The notes below the pieces were generated by a model. That model searched no databases. It had not been told where the DNA came from and saw nothing but the letters and a program-made list of their open reading frames with translations. Position numbers and translations under genes: made by a program. This document shows, in pieces, positions 32,821 to 40,942 of a stretch of DNA of 64,000 nucleotides. This stretch comes from CAVQBJ01 sp963819075 (GTDB lineage: Bacteria; Actinomycetota; Thermoleophilia; Solirubrobacterales; Solirubrobacteraceae): assembly GCA_963819075.1 (NCBI GenBank), contig CAWFUP010000008.1, forward strand, positions 186,001 through 250,000. The letters run 5' to 3'. Every line of letters begins with the position of its first letter. The first letter of the stretch is position 1.

Positions 32821-34923
32821 TCAGGTGATGAGCGGGATTATGAGGATGGCGACGATGTTCGCCACCTTGATCATCGGGTTGATCGCGGGACCGGCGGTGT
32901 CCTTGAACGGATCGCCGACCGTGTCGCCGGTGACCGAAGCCGCGTGGGCGTCGGAGCCCTTGCCGCCGAAGGCCCCGTCCTCGATGAGCTTCTTGGCGTT
33001 GTCCCATGCGCCACCGCCGGCGGTCATCATGACGGCGAAGAAGAAGCCGACGACGATGGTGCCGATGAGCAGCCCGCCGAGCGCCTTCTGATCGATGAGG
33101 CCCACGATGAGCGTGAGGCCGATCGGCAGCAGCGAGGGCAGGATCATCTCGCGCTGTGCCGTTCGCGTCACGATGTCGACGCAGGCTGCGTAGTCCGGCT
33201 CCTCGGTGCCCTCCATGATGCCGGGCTTCTCGCGGAACTGGCGGCGCACCTCCTCGACGACCGCGCCACCGGCGCGGCCGACGGCCTCGATCGACAGCGA
33301 GGCGAACAGGCACACCATCATGCCGCCGAGGAGCAGGCCGATGAGCACCGGCGGCTCGTTGATGCCGAAGGTGATCGAGACGTGCGTCTGCTGGGCGAGC
33401 TCCTCCTGGAAGCCCGCGAACAGGACGATCGCCGCGAGCACGGCCGAGCCGATCGCGTAGCCCTTCGTCACCGCCTTGGTCGTGTTACCGACGGCGTCGA
33501 GCGGGTCGGTGACGTTACGTACCTCCTCGGGCAGGTCGGCCATCTCGGCGATGCCGCCGGCGTTGTCGGTGATCGGTCCGAACGCGTCCAGCGCGACGAT
33601 CAGGCCGGTGAGCGACAGCTGGCCCATGACGGCCACGCCGATGCCGTAGATGCCGGCGAGCTTCCATGAGCCGAGGATCCCGAGGCAGAGCACGAGCGCC
33701 GGCGCCGCGGTGGCTTGCAGGCCGGATGCGAAGCCCTGGATGATGTTCGTGGCGTGGCCGGTCTCCGACGCCTTGGACGTCTTGCGCACCGGCGAGAAGC
33801 GCGTCGAGGTGTAGTAGTCGGTGATGACGAACAGCAGCGCGGTGACGCCGATGCCGATGAGCGAGCACAGGTAGAGATGACCGACACTCGGTCCCTTGGG
33901 GGCGATGACGGCGGCCAGGCCAGAGGCGGGATGGACGAGCACCGCCGTCGCCGGGTAGGTGATGTTGCTCATCAGCCAGTGCGTGATCGGGTAGAAGGCG
34001 GCGGCGGCGAGGATCCCTGAGACGACCAGGCCCTGATAGAGGGCACGCTCGACGTTGCCCGCCTGCGAGCGCACCGCGAACGTACCGATGATCGAGGCGA
34101 TGATGGCGGCGCCGCCGAGCACGAGCGGATAGAGCGCGATGCGCGTGGAGTCCACGGCGCCGAACGTGAGCACGCCGAGCAGCATCACCGCGACGGCGGT
34201 GACGGCGTACGTCTCAAAGAGGTCGGCCGCCATGCCGGCGCAGTCGCCGACGTTGTCGCCCACGTTGTCGGCGATGACCGCCGGGTTGCGCGGGTCGTCC
34301 TCGGGGATGCCGGCCTCGACCTTGCCGACCAGGTCCGCGCCGACGTCGGCGGCCTTGGTGAAGATGCCGCCGCCAAGTCGCGCGAAGACGGAGATGAGCG
34401 AACCGCCGAAGCCGAGGCCGATGAGTGCCTTGACCGCCGTCTCGTTGCTGTCGCCGAAGACGGCGGTCAGCAGGCCGAAGTAACCGGCGACGCCGAGGAG
34501 GGCCAGGCCGACGACGAGCATGCCGGTGATGGCACCCCCGCGGAAGGCGACGCTCAGCGCGGGAGCGATCCCGCCGCGCGCCGACTCGGCGACGCGCGCG
34601 TTGGCGCGCACCGACACGTTCATCCCGATGAAGCCCGCCGAGCCCGAAAGGATGGCGCCGATCGCAAAGCCCGCGGCCACCGCGATGTTCTGAATGAAGA
34701 TGAGCGCGATGAACACGACCACGCCGACGGCAGCGATCGTCGTGTACTGCCGCGTCAGGTAGGCGCGTGCGCCCTGCTGCACGGCGAGCGAGATCGACTG
34801 CATCCGCTCGTTGCCGGGTGACAGCGCCAGCAACGAGCGTGTCGTCACGACGCCGTACACGATCGCGAGTCCGGCGCAGATCAAGGCGACCACGACCCCG
34901 TGGTTCGTCAGAAAGCTACTCAA
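32821..34923 (-). CDS. hppA: Membrane-bound proton-translocating pyrophosphatase
   Basis: A 700-residue integral membrane enzyme with about 16 helices that couples PPi hydrolysis to proton pumping. The PPi/Mg site motif DNVGDNVGDCAGMAADLFE lies near residue 220, with further acidic motifs (ITDNAGGIAEM near 465 and GDPFKDTAGPAINP near the end). GNTTKAVTKGYAIGS has Lys where K+-dependent enzymes have Ala, indicating the K+-independent type. The start is TTG at 34921-34923: GGAGG lies eight bases upstream and the protein then begins just before TM1; a longer ATG frame would include the ribosome site. A hairpin (34989-35018) separates it from DUF1844. Confidence 0.95.
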   Translation of the reverse strand: MSSFLTNHGVVVALICAGLAIVYGVVTTRSLLALSPGNERMQSISLAVQQGARAYLTRQYTTIAAVGVVVFIALIFIQNIAVAAGFAIGAILSGSAGFIGMNVSVRANARVAESARGGIAPALSVAFRGGAITGMLVVGLALLGVAGYFGLLTAVFGDSNETAVKALIGLGFGGSLISVFARLGGGIFTKAADVGADLVGKVEAGIPEDDPRNPAVIADNVGDNVGDCAGMAADLFETYAVTAVAVMLLGVLTFGAVDSTRIALYPLVLGGAAIIASIIGTFAVRSQAGNVERALYQGLVVSGILAAAAFYPITHWLMSNITYPATAVLVHPASGLAAVIAPKGPSVGHLYLCSLIGIGVTALLFVITDYYTSTRFSPVRKTSKASETGHATNIIQGFASGLQATAAPALVLCLGILGSWKLAGIYGIGVAVMGQLSLTGLIVALDAFGPITDNAGGIAEMADLPEEVRNVTDPLDAVGNTTKAVTKGYAIGSAVLAAIVLFAGFQEELAQQTHVSITFGINEPPVLIGLLLGGMMVCLFASLSIEAVGRAGGAVVEEVRRQFREKPGIMEGTEEPDYAACVDIVTRTAQREMILPSLLPIGLTLIVGLIDQKALGGLLIGTIVVGFFFAVMMTAGGGAWDNAKKLIEDGAFGGKGSDAHAASVTGDTVGDPFKDTAGPAINPMIKVANIVAILIIPLIT

Positions 34924-34988
34924 GGGGTAATCCTCCGCAAGTCTGGTTGTGCCGTGCGGCGCAGGCATTGCGCAACGCACAAATGGGA

Positions 34989-35018
34989 CCGGGCCGGCTC
35001 GTGTCGAGTCCAGCCCGG
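34989..35018. terminator. Hairpin between DUF1844 gene and hppA
   Basis: CCGGGC (34989-34994) pairs with GCCCGG (35013-35018), with inner pairing of CTCG and CGAG around a TGT loop. On the minus strand it is followed by TCCCATTTGTG. It is placed to end the rex-ybdK-DUF1844 transcript before hppA. There is no long T run, so intrinsic termination is not certain. Confidence 0.45.
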
Positions 35019-35100
35019 GGCAGAAGCCGGCGCAGTCTATCGTGCGGGCCGGTTACGAGGCGGCGCGCCGCCGGTCAGCTCCCGGCAGCGGGCGGGACGC

Positions 35101-35598
35101 TCAGCGGCCGGGAATCCACAGCCGGCCGCTTGACTCGGCCGGGCCGGGTCGATTCCCTTCATCCTCGGGCGGCTTCGCCGGGCCGCCGCCGGGCTCCGCC
35201 GGCGGCGTCGCGCTCGCCGGCTCGGGCCCCGCCGCCGGGGCCGGACCGGCGCTCGACACCGCCTCGCCAGCGCCCGCCGTGGCGGCCGCCGCCTCGGCCG
35301 CATAGGCCATCTGCAGTTGCGAGAGCGCGCTGCGCAGCTGACCGAGGTCGTTGCCCGCGCGGCGCTCGAGGACCGGCATGAGGCCGCGCACCCCGTCGAT
35401 CGCGTCACGGACCTGCTCGAGGTCCCGATCGCCCTCGGCGTCGGGGGCGAGACCGAGGCGGCGTCCGGCCAGGTTGATCAGCGTCACGGCCGTCTGGATG
35501 ACGACGTCTGAGGCGCGAATGCGCTTCAGCTCCTCCTCATAGGCCGCCCGCATCTCCTCATATTCCTCGTCGGTCGGTTCTCGCGGTGGGGTGGTCAC
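35101..35598 (-). CDS. DUF1844-family protein
   Basis: A 165-residue protein of unknown function. The N-terminal part has EEYEEMRAAYEEELKRIRAS followed by the DUF1844-type helix VVIQTAVTLINLAGRRLGL (about 32-50), then a helical region up to about 110 and a Pro/Ala/Gly-rich tail. The GTG at 35596-35598 follows AGGAGG with good spacing and overlaps the ybdK stop by four bases (GTGA), so it is coupled to ybdK. DUF1844 proteins are widespread and uncharacterised; the coupling is the only functional hint. Confidence 0.88.
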   Translation of the reverse strand: MTTPPREPTDEEYEEMRAAYEEELKRIRASDVVIQTAVTLINLAGRRLGLAPDAEGDRDLEQVRDAIDGVRGLMPVLERRAGNDLGQLRSALSQLQMAYAAEAAAATAGAGEAVSSAGPAPAAGPEPASATPPAEPGGGPAKPPEDEGNRPGPAESSGRLWIPGR

Positions 35599-36782
35599 AC
35601 CGATACCTCCTGTGGGTAGCTGTGCTGGGTCTCGTTGACGGCGGCCGCGTAGGCCTCCTGCAGCGACGCGCCGCCGTCGAGCAGGCGGCGCTGGCGCTGC
35701 GCTCCGTTGTGCTCTGGCAGCACGACGTCGATCCCGAGCTCCGCCCGCATGGGGGCGGTCCAGGTCGCGAGGCGGTCGACGATCGCCGCCGCCGGATACT
35801 CCTCCTGGCGGTCGAAGTCGATCATGCGCCCGTCCTGGCCGAAGCGGATCGCCCGCCACATGTTCTCCTCGATGAGTCGGGATGCCGGGTCCACCCACGG
35901 TGTGCCCTCGTCAACGTCGCGCGCCGCCTGAGCGATGCAGGCCACGATGAGCGCGGCTAGGCCCTCGGACTCCGCTGCCGTGCTCTGCACGTCGCAGATC
36001 CGCATCTCGACCGTGCCGAAGGCGAAGTGCGGTCGCACCGACCACCAGACCTGCGTGTATTCGACGATCGAGCGCGTGCGCACGAGCAGGTCGATGTAGT
36101 CGCGGTAGGCCTCCCATCCTCCGAAGGCGTCGGGGACACCGCAGCGCGGGAAGCTCTTCGTGAAGATCTGCGAGCGCGCCGAGTGCAGTCCGGTGTCGCG
36201 GGCGTCGACGCAGACGGAGTTGGCCGACACGGCGAGCAGCAGCGGCAGCACCGGGCGCAGGCGATCGCATACCCGCACCGCGCGGTCCAGTCCGCGCACG
36301 CCGACGTGGACGTGCAGGCTGAAGGTGTTATTGCGCCAGGCGACGTAGCGCAGCCCCTCCTCGACACGCCGATAGTGCTCGGTGTCGATGATCGGCTGCT
36401 CGCGGAAGTCGGCCCACGGGTGGGTGGCGTTCGCTCCGAGCACGGCATCGCGCTCGGCGGCGAGCGCGAACAGGCGCCGGCGGCGATCACGCTGGCAGGC
36501 AATCGCGTGGTGCAGGTCGTTGCCGACGCCGGAGACGATCTCGATCTCCGAGGAGATGAGCTCGCCGGTGATCCCGGCGTGGAGCGCGGGATCGCTCTCC
36601 CGGGCCGCGTCGCGGAGCTCCTCGAAGCGCGGCGCGAGGTCGAGCGTGGCCGGATCGAGGATTGCGAACTCCTCCTCGACCCCGACGGTGAGGTCGGTCG
36701 AGCGCTCGAACACGTCTACCACGTGGGTGAGATCGAGACTGGTCAACGGCGGTGGGAAATTCGGATCGTGGCGACGAGCCAC
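35595..36782 (-). CDS. ybdK: Carboxylate-amine ligase, YbdK family (glutamate-cysteine ligase 2 type)
   Basis: A 395-residue member of the glutamate-cysteine ligase 2 family. VGVEEEFAILDP (about 33-44) is the typical start of the fold, and HVHVGV (about 156-161) and FGTVEMRICDVQST (about 256-269) are conserved nucleotide and metal-binding segments. Members show weak gamma-glutamylcysteine ligase activity; true substrates in most actinobacteria are uncertain, because many of these organisms use mycothiol. It lies between rex and DUF1844, 43 bases after rex, in what appears to be one operon. Confidence 0.9.
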   Translation of the reverse strand: MARRHDPNFPPPLTSLDLTHVVDVFERSTDLTVGVEEEFAILDPATLDLAPRFEELRDAARESDPALHAGITGELISSEIEIVSGVGNDLHHAIACQRDRRRRLFALAAERDAVLGANATHPWADFREQPIIDTEHYRRVEEGLRYVAWRNNTFSLHVHVGVRGLDRAVRVCDRLRPVLPLLLAVSANSVCVDARDTGLHSARSQIFTKSFPRCGVPDAFGGWEAYRDYIDLLVRTRSIVEYTQVWWSVRPHFAFGTVEMRICDVQSTAAESEGLAALIVACIAQAARDVDEGTPWVDPASRLIEENMWRAIRFGQDGRMIDFDRQEEYPAAAIVDRLATWTAPMRAELGIDVVLPEHNGAQRQRRLLDGGASLQEAYAAAVNETQHSYPQEVSV

Positions 36783-36825
36783 GCGGCTCCATCGCAGGCG
36801 CGTCAGATCAGATCAGATCGAAGCG

Positions 36826-37503
36826 TCAGGTCAGATAGAAGTACAGCGCGTAGAGCAGATCCACGGCCGGGCTGGAGGTGTGGACGGTCACTTCCGGCGG
36901 GACGTCGAGCAACGACTCGGAGTAGTTGAAGATGATCTTCACGCCGGCGGCCACCAGCGTGTCGGCGATCGGCTGCGCGGCCTGGCTCGGCACCGCGAGC
37001 ACGCCGACGACGACGTCCTCCTCCTCGACGACGCGCGAGAGGTCGTCGACGTGGCGCACGCGCTGGGTGCCGATCTGGGCGCCGACCTTCTCGGTGTCGA
37101 CGTCGAAGATGGCCACGACGCGAAAGCCGTGGTCGGCGAAGATGTCCGACGAGGCGATCGCCTGGCCGAGGTGGCCGGCCCCGAACAGGGCGATGTTGTG
37201 CTGCCCCGCCGTCCGCAGGATCTTGCGGATCTGGGAGACGAGCGATTCCACGTTGTAGCCGACGCCTCGCTTCCCGAACTTGCCGAAGCCACTGAGGTCG
37301 CGGCGGATCTGCGTCGAGTTGACGTGCGTGTAATCGGAGAGCTCCTGGGAGGAGATCGTCTCCTTGCCCATCTTCTTGGCCTGGGTGAGCACCTGCAGGT
37401 ATCGCGACAGGCGAGCGGCGACGCCCAGCGAGAGGCGCTCGGCCGAGATGACGTCGCCGTCTCGGGCCAGTTCCGGCGCGCTCGCCACGTCCCTGAAGCT
37501 CAT
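36826..37503 (-). CDS. rex: Redox-sensing transcriptional repressor Rex
   Basis: Rex senses the NADH/NAD+ ratio and represses fermentation and respiratory genes when NAD+ dominates. The 225-residue protein has an N-terminal winged helix (SRYLQVLTQAKKMGKETISS through TQIRRDLSGFGKFGKRGVGY, about 27-82) and a Rossmann domain with the NIALFGAGHLGQAI motif (about 97-110). The end (AVDLLYALYFYLT) forms the domain-swapped dimer helix. It lies between the tsa/glutaredoxin genes and ybdK, all on the minus strand. No Rex operator (TTGTGAAN4TTCACAA) was seen near it. Confidence 0.95.
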   Translation of the reverse strand: MSFRDVASAPELARDGDVISAERLSLGVAARLSRYLQVLTQAKKMGKETISSQELSDYTHVNSTQIRRDLSGFGKFGKRGVGYNVESLVSQIRKILRTAGQHNIALFGAGHLGQAIASSDIFADHGFRVVAIFDVDTEKVGAQIGTQRVRHVDDLSRVVEEEDVVVGVLAVPSQAAQPIADTLVAAGVKIIFNYSESLLDVPPEVTVHTSSPAVDLLYALYFYLT

Positions 37504-37543
37504 CGTGCCCTGACTCTAGATGATCCCCCGCCCGAGACCGTGC

Positions 37544-37798
37544 TCAACTCGGATTCGGGGCGGTCGGCGCCAGTTCCTGTCGCAGGAGGTCCTCGTCGAG
37601 GACGAACTCGCAGAGCTCGTGCCCGTCGAGCGTGATCACCGGGATCCGGTCGAAATACGCCCTGTGCAGGGCTTCCTCATCGGTGATGTCGCGCTCGACG
37701 AGGCGGAACGGCATGTCGTGGCGCACGCGCTCCAGGCCGGCCCGCGCCTCGTCGCAGAGGTGGCATCCCGGGCGCGCGTAGAGCGTCACCTCCCTCAC
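37544..37798 (-). CDS. Glutaredoxin-like thiol-disulfide protein
   Basis: An 84-residue thioredoxin-fold protein with the active site CHLC near residues 12-15 (LYARPGCHLCDEA), the cis-proline region DRIPVITLDG (about 53-62) and a C-terminal helix. It belongs to the DUF836/glutaredoxin-like group, which often accompanies cytoplasmic redox enzymes. The GTG at 37796-37798 overlaps the tsaD stop by four bases (GTGA). A longer frame upstream is the shadow of tsaD. The partner is unknown; rex follows 40 bases downstream. Confidence 0.88.
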   Translation of the reverse strand: MREVTLYARPGCHLCDEARAGLERVRHDMPFRLVERDITDEEALHRAYFDRIPVITLDGHELCEFVLDEDLLRQELAPTAPNPS

Positions 37799-38841
37799 CG
37801 CGGGCGCTCCCCGGTCGCGTAGGCATCGAGGTCGAGGTATCGGGGGTAGGCGACGGCGGGCTCGAAGCGCGCGGCGCTCGCGATCATCGCCGCGTTGTCG
37901 GTGCACAGCTCGCGCGGCGGCACGTGAAGCGGGACGCCGAGCGCTCGCAGCCGCTCGCGGACGGCGCCGTTGGCCGCCACGCCTCCGCCGAGCGCGAGGT
38001 GCTCGAGGCTCGTCCGCTCGAGCGCTCGCTGCGCCCGCACGGCGAGCGCGTCGGCGATCGCCGACTGATAGGACGCGGCCAGATCCGCGCGGCGGCGCTG
38101 CACCTCGTCGTCTCCGAGCTCGCGCACCTTGTACAGCAGCGCCGTCTTCAGGCCCGCGAAGGAGAAGTCGAGTCCGCGGTCGAAGGCCCGCGGGCCCCTG
38201 CGCCGGCCGCCACCGGGGAAGGCGAACGCCTCGCGGTCCCCCGCGGTGGCGAGCCGCTCGAGCGCGGCTCCTCCCGGATAGCCGAGTCCGAGGAGTCGCG
38301 CGCCCTTGTCGAACGCTTCGCCGGCGGCGTCGTCGAGCGTGCGGCCGAGCACCGTGAACTCGTCGGGCGCGGTGACCGTCCCGATCAGCGTGTGCCCGCC
38401 CGAGGCGATCAGGCACACGAACGGCGGCTCGAGCGCGTCGGGAGCGAGGTAGTTGGCCGCGACGTGCCCCTGCAGATGATCGACCGGCGCCAGCGGCAGA
38501 CGACGCGCGGCGGCCAGCGCCTTGGCCGTGGCCAGGCCGACGAGCAGCGCGCCGACGAGCCCGGGGCCCTGCGTCACCGCGACGAGGCTCACGTCGTCGA
38601 GCGAGGCGCCGGCCCGCGCCAGCGCATCGTCGATCGCCGCATTGATGACGCGCAGGTGCTCGCGCGAGGCAATCTCGGGCACGACGCCTCCGTAGCGGTC
38701 GTGCACACCCTGCGAGGAGATCACGTTGGCGCGAATCGTGCCGGCGCCGTCCACGACGGCCGCGCAGGTGTCATCACAGCTCGTCTCGAGCGCCAGGATG
38801 AGCGCGTCCGCCGCCAGCGGCGGCCCGGCGTTCGCGCTCAC
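37795..38841 (-). CDS. tsaD: tRNA threonylcarbamoyladenosine synthase subunit TsaD
   Basis: TsaD is the catalytic subunit that transfers the threonylcarbamoyl group to A37 of ANN-reading tRNAs. The 348-residue ASKHA-fold protein starts ILALETSCDDTCAAVVDG and contains the metal-binding HLQGHVAAN (H-x3-H, about 123-131), SGGHT and a final DNAAMIASA block. The GTG at 38841 overlaps the rimI stop (GTGA); the open frame upstream is a rimI shadow. tsaE, tsaB, rimI and tsaD form the classic cluster; tsaC/Sua5 is not in this window. Confidence 0.95.
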   Translation of the reverse strand: MSANAGPPLAADALILALETSCDDTCAAVVDGAGTIRANVISSQGVHDRYGGVVPEIASREHLRVINAAIDDALARAGASLDDVSLVAVTQGPGLVGALLVGLATAKALAAARRLPLAPVDHLQGHVAANYLAPDALEPPFVCLIASGGHTLIGTVTAPDEFTVLGRTLDDAAGEAFDKGARLLGLGYPGGAALERLATAGDREAFAFPGGGRRRGPRAFDRGLDFSFAGLKTALLYKVRELGDDEVQRRRADLAASYQSAIADALAVRAQRALERTSLEHLALGGGVAANGAVRERLRALGVPLHVPPRELCTDNAAMIASAARFEPAVAYPRYLDLDAYATGERPR

Positions 38842-39368
38842 GCGAAGAACTGGCCCGGGTTGGGCACGTCGTCGAGCGAGCCCGCGATCGTCGCTGGCGT
38901 GCGCCACATGATCACGGCGTCCTCGCCGTTGTCCTGGTAGTAGCGGCGCCGAATGCCCGCCGCCCGGAAGCCGTCGCGCTCGTAGAGGGCGATCGCCACG
39001 TCGTTGGAGCGGCGGACCTCCAGCGTGAAGCGCGCCTCCGGGTCGCCGACGCGCGTGTAGAGATCCGTCAGCAGTGCCGAGGCCACGCCCTGACGCCAGT
39101 GCTCGGGGTCGACCGCGACGTTCATGACGTGCCAGACCGTCTCGTACCGCGAGCAGATCACATACCCGACGAGCCGCCCCTCGATCGAGGCGGCGAGGCA
39201 GACCCCGGAGGGCTTGGACAGCTCGAGCACGAACATCGCCAGCGACCACGGCGTCGGGAACGCGCGCCGCTCGATCTCGATCACCTGCGGCAGGTCGGCG
39301 TACACGAGCTTCCGGATCTCCACGATCGGCGGCTCGGCTCGGATCTCTGCGGCGGAGGTTGTGTTCAC
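38838..39368 (-). CDS. rimI: Ribosomal-protein-alanine N-acetyltransferase RimI
   Basis: A 176-residue GNAT acetyltransferase. The acetyl-CoA motif is WRQGVASALLTDL (about 94-106), preceded by MNVAVDPEH and followed by LEVRRSNDVAIALYERDGF. RimI acetylates the N-terminal alanine of ribosomal protein S18 in Escherichia coli; in actinobacteria specificity may be broader. The GTG at 39368 overlaps the tsaB stop and its own stop overlaps tsaD, both as GTGA. Placement between tsaB and tsaD is the common bacterial order, supporting the name. Confidence 0.92.
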   Translation of the reverse strand: MNTTSAAEIRAEPPIVEIRKLVYADLPQVIEIERRAFPTPWSLAMFVLELSKPSGVCLAASIEGRLVGYVICSRYETVWHVMNVAVDPEHWRQGVASALLTDLYTRVGDPEARFTLEVRRSNDVAIALYERDGFRAAGIRRRYYQDNGEDAVIMWRTPATIAGSLDDVPNPGQFFA

Positions 39369-40054
39369 TCGCTGGCGCGTCCCCGGGTGATCTCGGCGTC
39401 CGGACGGCGTACGTAGCACGGTACGACGTCGCCCGGGGCCGAAGTGGCCGCGCGGTTGGCGAGCCGGCAGATCACCGCGGCGTTCACGCTGTGCAGAGAC
39501 GACGCATCCGCCGGGATCGCCACCCCGGCCGCTTGAAGGTTCTCCCTGAATCGTACCGCCCCGTCGCCGACGGCCAGGACCGCTTGCGGCGTCACCGGCA
39601 GCGCCTGAGCGATGGCGCCCGGGGGCACGGCCACAGGTGCGAGCAGCTCGTTCTCGCCCTCATAGACGGCGAGGAACACCTCGCCGCGCCGCGCGTCGAC
39701 CAGGGCGGCGACCGGGCCGTGGTGATCGCCCTGCGCCGCCGCGGCCAACGCGCGCAGCGTGCCGATGCCGGCGAGGCCGACGCCGAGCGACTGGGCCAGG
39801 CCGCGCGCGGTGGCCACCCCGATGCGCAGACCGGTGAACGATCCCGGTCCGACGCCGACCCCGAGGCGCCCGACGTCGGCCCACGCGAGACCCGACTGCC
39901 GCAGGAGCTCGTCGGCGATCGCCAGGACGCGGGTGGCATGGCCGGGTCGCTCGCCGTCCCCCGGCACCTCGAGCACGGCGCGATCGGAGCCGTCGTCGAG
40001 GCGCAGCGCCACGGCGGTGGCCGGCGTCGCCGTGTCGAAGCCGAGGATGACCAT
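39365..40054 (-). CDS. tsaB: tRNA threonylcarbamoyladenosine biosynthesis protein TsaB
   Basis: A 229-residue ASKHA-fold protein that dimerises with TsaD and is needed for t6A37 synthesis. It begins MVILGFDTATPATAVAL, with the conserved block GVGPGSFTGLRIGVATARGL near residues 70-90. As usual for TsaB it lacks the metal-binding histidines of TsaD. It starts six bases after the tsaE stop, within the tsaE-tsaB-rimI-tsaD operon. Confidence 0.94.
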   Translation of the reverse strand: MVILGFDTATPATAVALRLDDGSDRAVLEVPGDGERPGHATRVLAIADELLRQSGLAWADVGRLGVGVGPGSFTGLRIGVATARGLAQSLGVGLAGIGTLRALAAAAQGDHHGPVAALVDARRGEVFLAVYEGENELLAPVAVPPGAIAQALPVTPQAVLAVGDGAVRFRENLQAAGVAIPADASSLHSVNAAVICRLANRAATSAPGDVVPCYVRRPDAEITRGRASE

Positions 40055-40060
40055 GGCGAC

Positions 40061-40522
40061 TCAGGCGCCGAGGCGCTCGGAGAGCTCGAGCACGCGTCGA
40101 TCACCGCCGGCGTGACGCAGCGTGACCGTGACGCGCGCCGCGGGCAGCTCGTCGCCGGCCCGCTCGGGCCACTCCACGAAGGCGACGCGATCGGGACCGA
40201 GGTACTCGGCGAGCAGCGATGGATCCTCCTGGCCGAGTGAGGCGAGCCGGTAGAGATCGACGTGCGAGACGGTCACGCCGGCGCCGGCGTAGCGGTGGGC
40301 GATGCCAAAGCTGGGGCTCGTCACCGGATCGCTGACGCCGAGGGCGCGGGCCGCCCCGCGAACGAACGTCGTCTTGCCCGCGCCGAGATCACCGCGCACG
40401 AGCACGACGTCGCCCGGTCGCAGGCGCTCGGCGACCTGCGCGCCGATCGACTCGGTCTCCTGCGGGCCGCGCGTTTCCACGCGGCTCGTGCCCGGAGCCC
40501 CGGGGTCAGCGGCTTCGCGCAT
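40061..40522 (-). CDS. tsaE: tRNA threonylcarbamoyladenosine biosynthesis ATPase TsaE
   Basis: A 153-residue P-loop ATPase with Walker A GDLGAGKTTFVRG (about 45-57), PVTSPSFGIAHRY following it and HVDLYRL (about 88-94) as the conserved switch region. TsaE binds the TsaB-TsaD heterodimer and is required for turnover in t6A synthesis. The start overlaps the end of the LPXTG gene by 17 bases. The first 20 residues are poorly conserved, so a slightly later start is possible. Confidence 0.93.
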   Translation of the reverse strand: MREAADPGAPGTSRVETRGPQETESIGAQVAERLRPGDVVLVRGDLGAGKTTFVRGAARALGVSDPVTSPSFGIAHRYAGAGVTVSHVDLYRLASLGQEDPSLLAEYLGPDRVAFVEWPERAGDELPAARVTVTLRHAGGDRRVLELSERLGA

Positions 40523-40901
40523 GCCGCATGCGCACGCGCAGCGCGAGACCGGCGGCCAGCATGGCCCCGCCGATGAGGACCGGCACGGGAAGGTCGTCGC
40601 CGGTGAGCGGGAGCTGCTTGGCGCGCGACGCCGTCGACGAAGCCGTCGACGACGAGGCCGTTGAGGTCGAGGTCGTCGAGGTTGTCGAGGTCGTCGTGCT
40701 GGCCGTGGATCGCGCGCCCGTCGACGGCGGCGCCGAGGACAGCTTCTTGGCGGAGCCGGGGCTCACGCCGTTCTGTGCCATCGCGACGCTGGTCGGCGTG
40801 AGGGCGAGGACGCAGAGGCAGGCCAGCAGCGTGCGACGGCCCTTGCCCAGCCGGCTTGGCGTTGTCAATCCGGGGAGGCTCGTTGCAGGCACGGGCGGCA
40901 A
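40506..40901 (-). CDS. Exported Ser/Thr-rich protein with LPLTG sorting-type signal
   Basis: A 131-residue protein with three parts: a signal peptide (about 20-42, basic KGRR then LLACLCVLALTPTSVAMA), a Ser/Thr-rich spacer (about 55-92) and a C-terminal sorting signal made of LPLTG (97-101), a hydrophobic stretch and the basic tail RVRMRHARSR. This is the layout of sortase substrates anchored to peptidoglycan. The start is probably TTG at 40899-40901, seven bases after GGAAGG; an in-frame GTG follows closely. It sits between udg and tsaE, overlapping tsaE by 17 bases. No sortase gene is visible in the window. Confidence 0.72.
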   Translation of the reverse strand: MPPVPATSLPGLTTPSRLGKGRRTLLACLCVLALTPTSVAMAQNGVSPGSAKKLSSAPPSTGARSTASTTTSTTSTTSTSTASSSTASSTASRAKQLPLTGDDLPVPVLIGGAMLAAGLALRVRMRHARSR

Positions 40902-40942
40902 TGCTAGCCCTTCCGTAGACGACACGGCGTCGGCGGGCACAC

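Noticed and set aside
36800..36830. Short TCAGA repeats near the rex stop
   Set aside because: Only three or four imperfect copies; likely chance and without a visible role.
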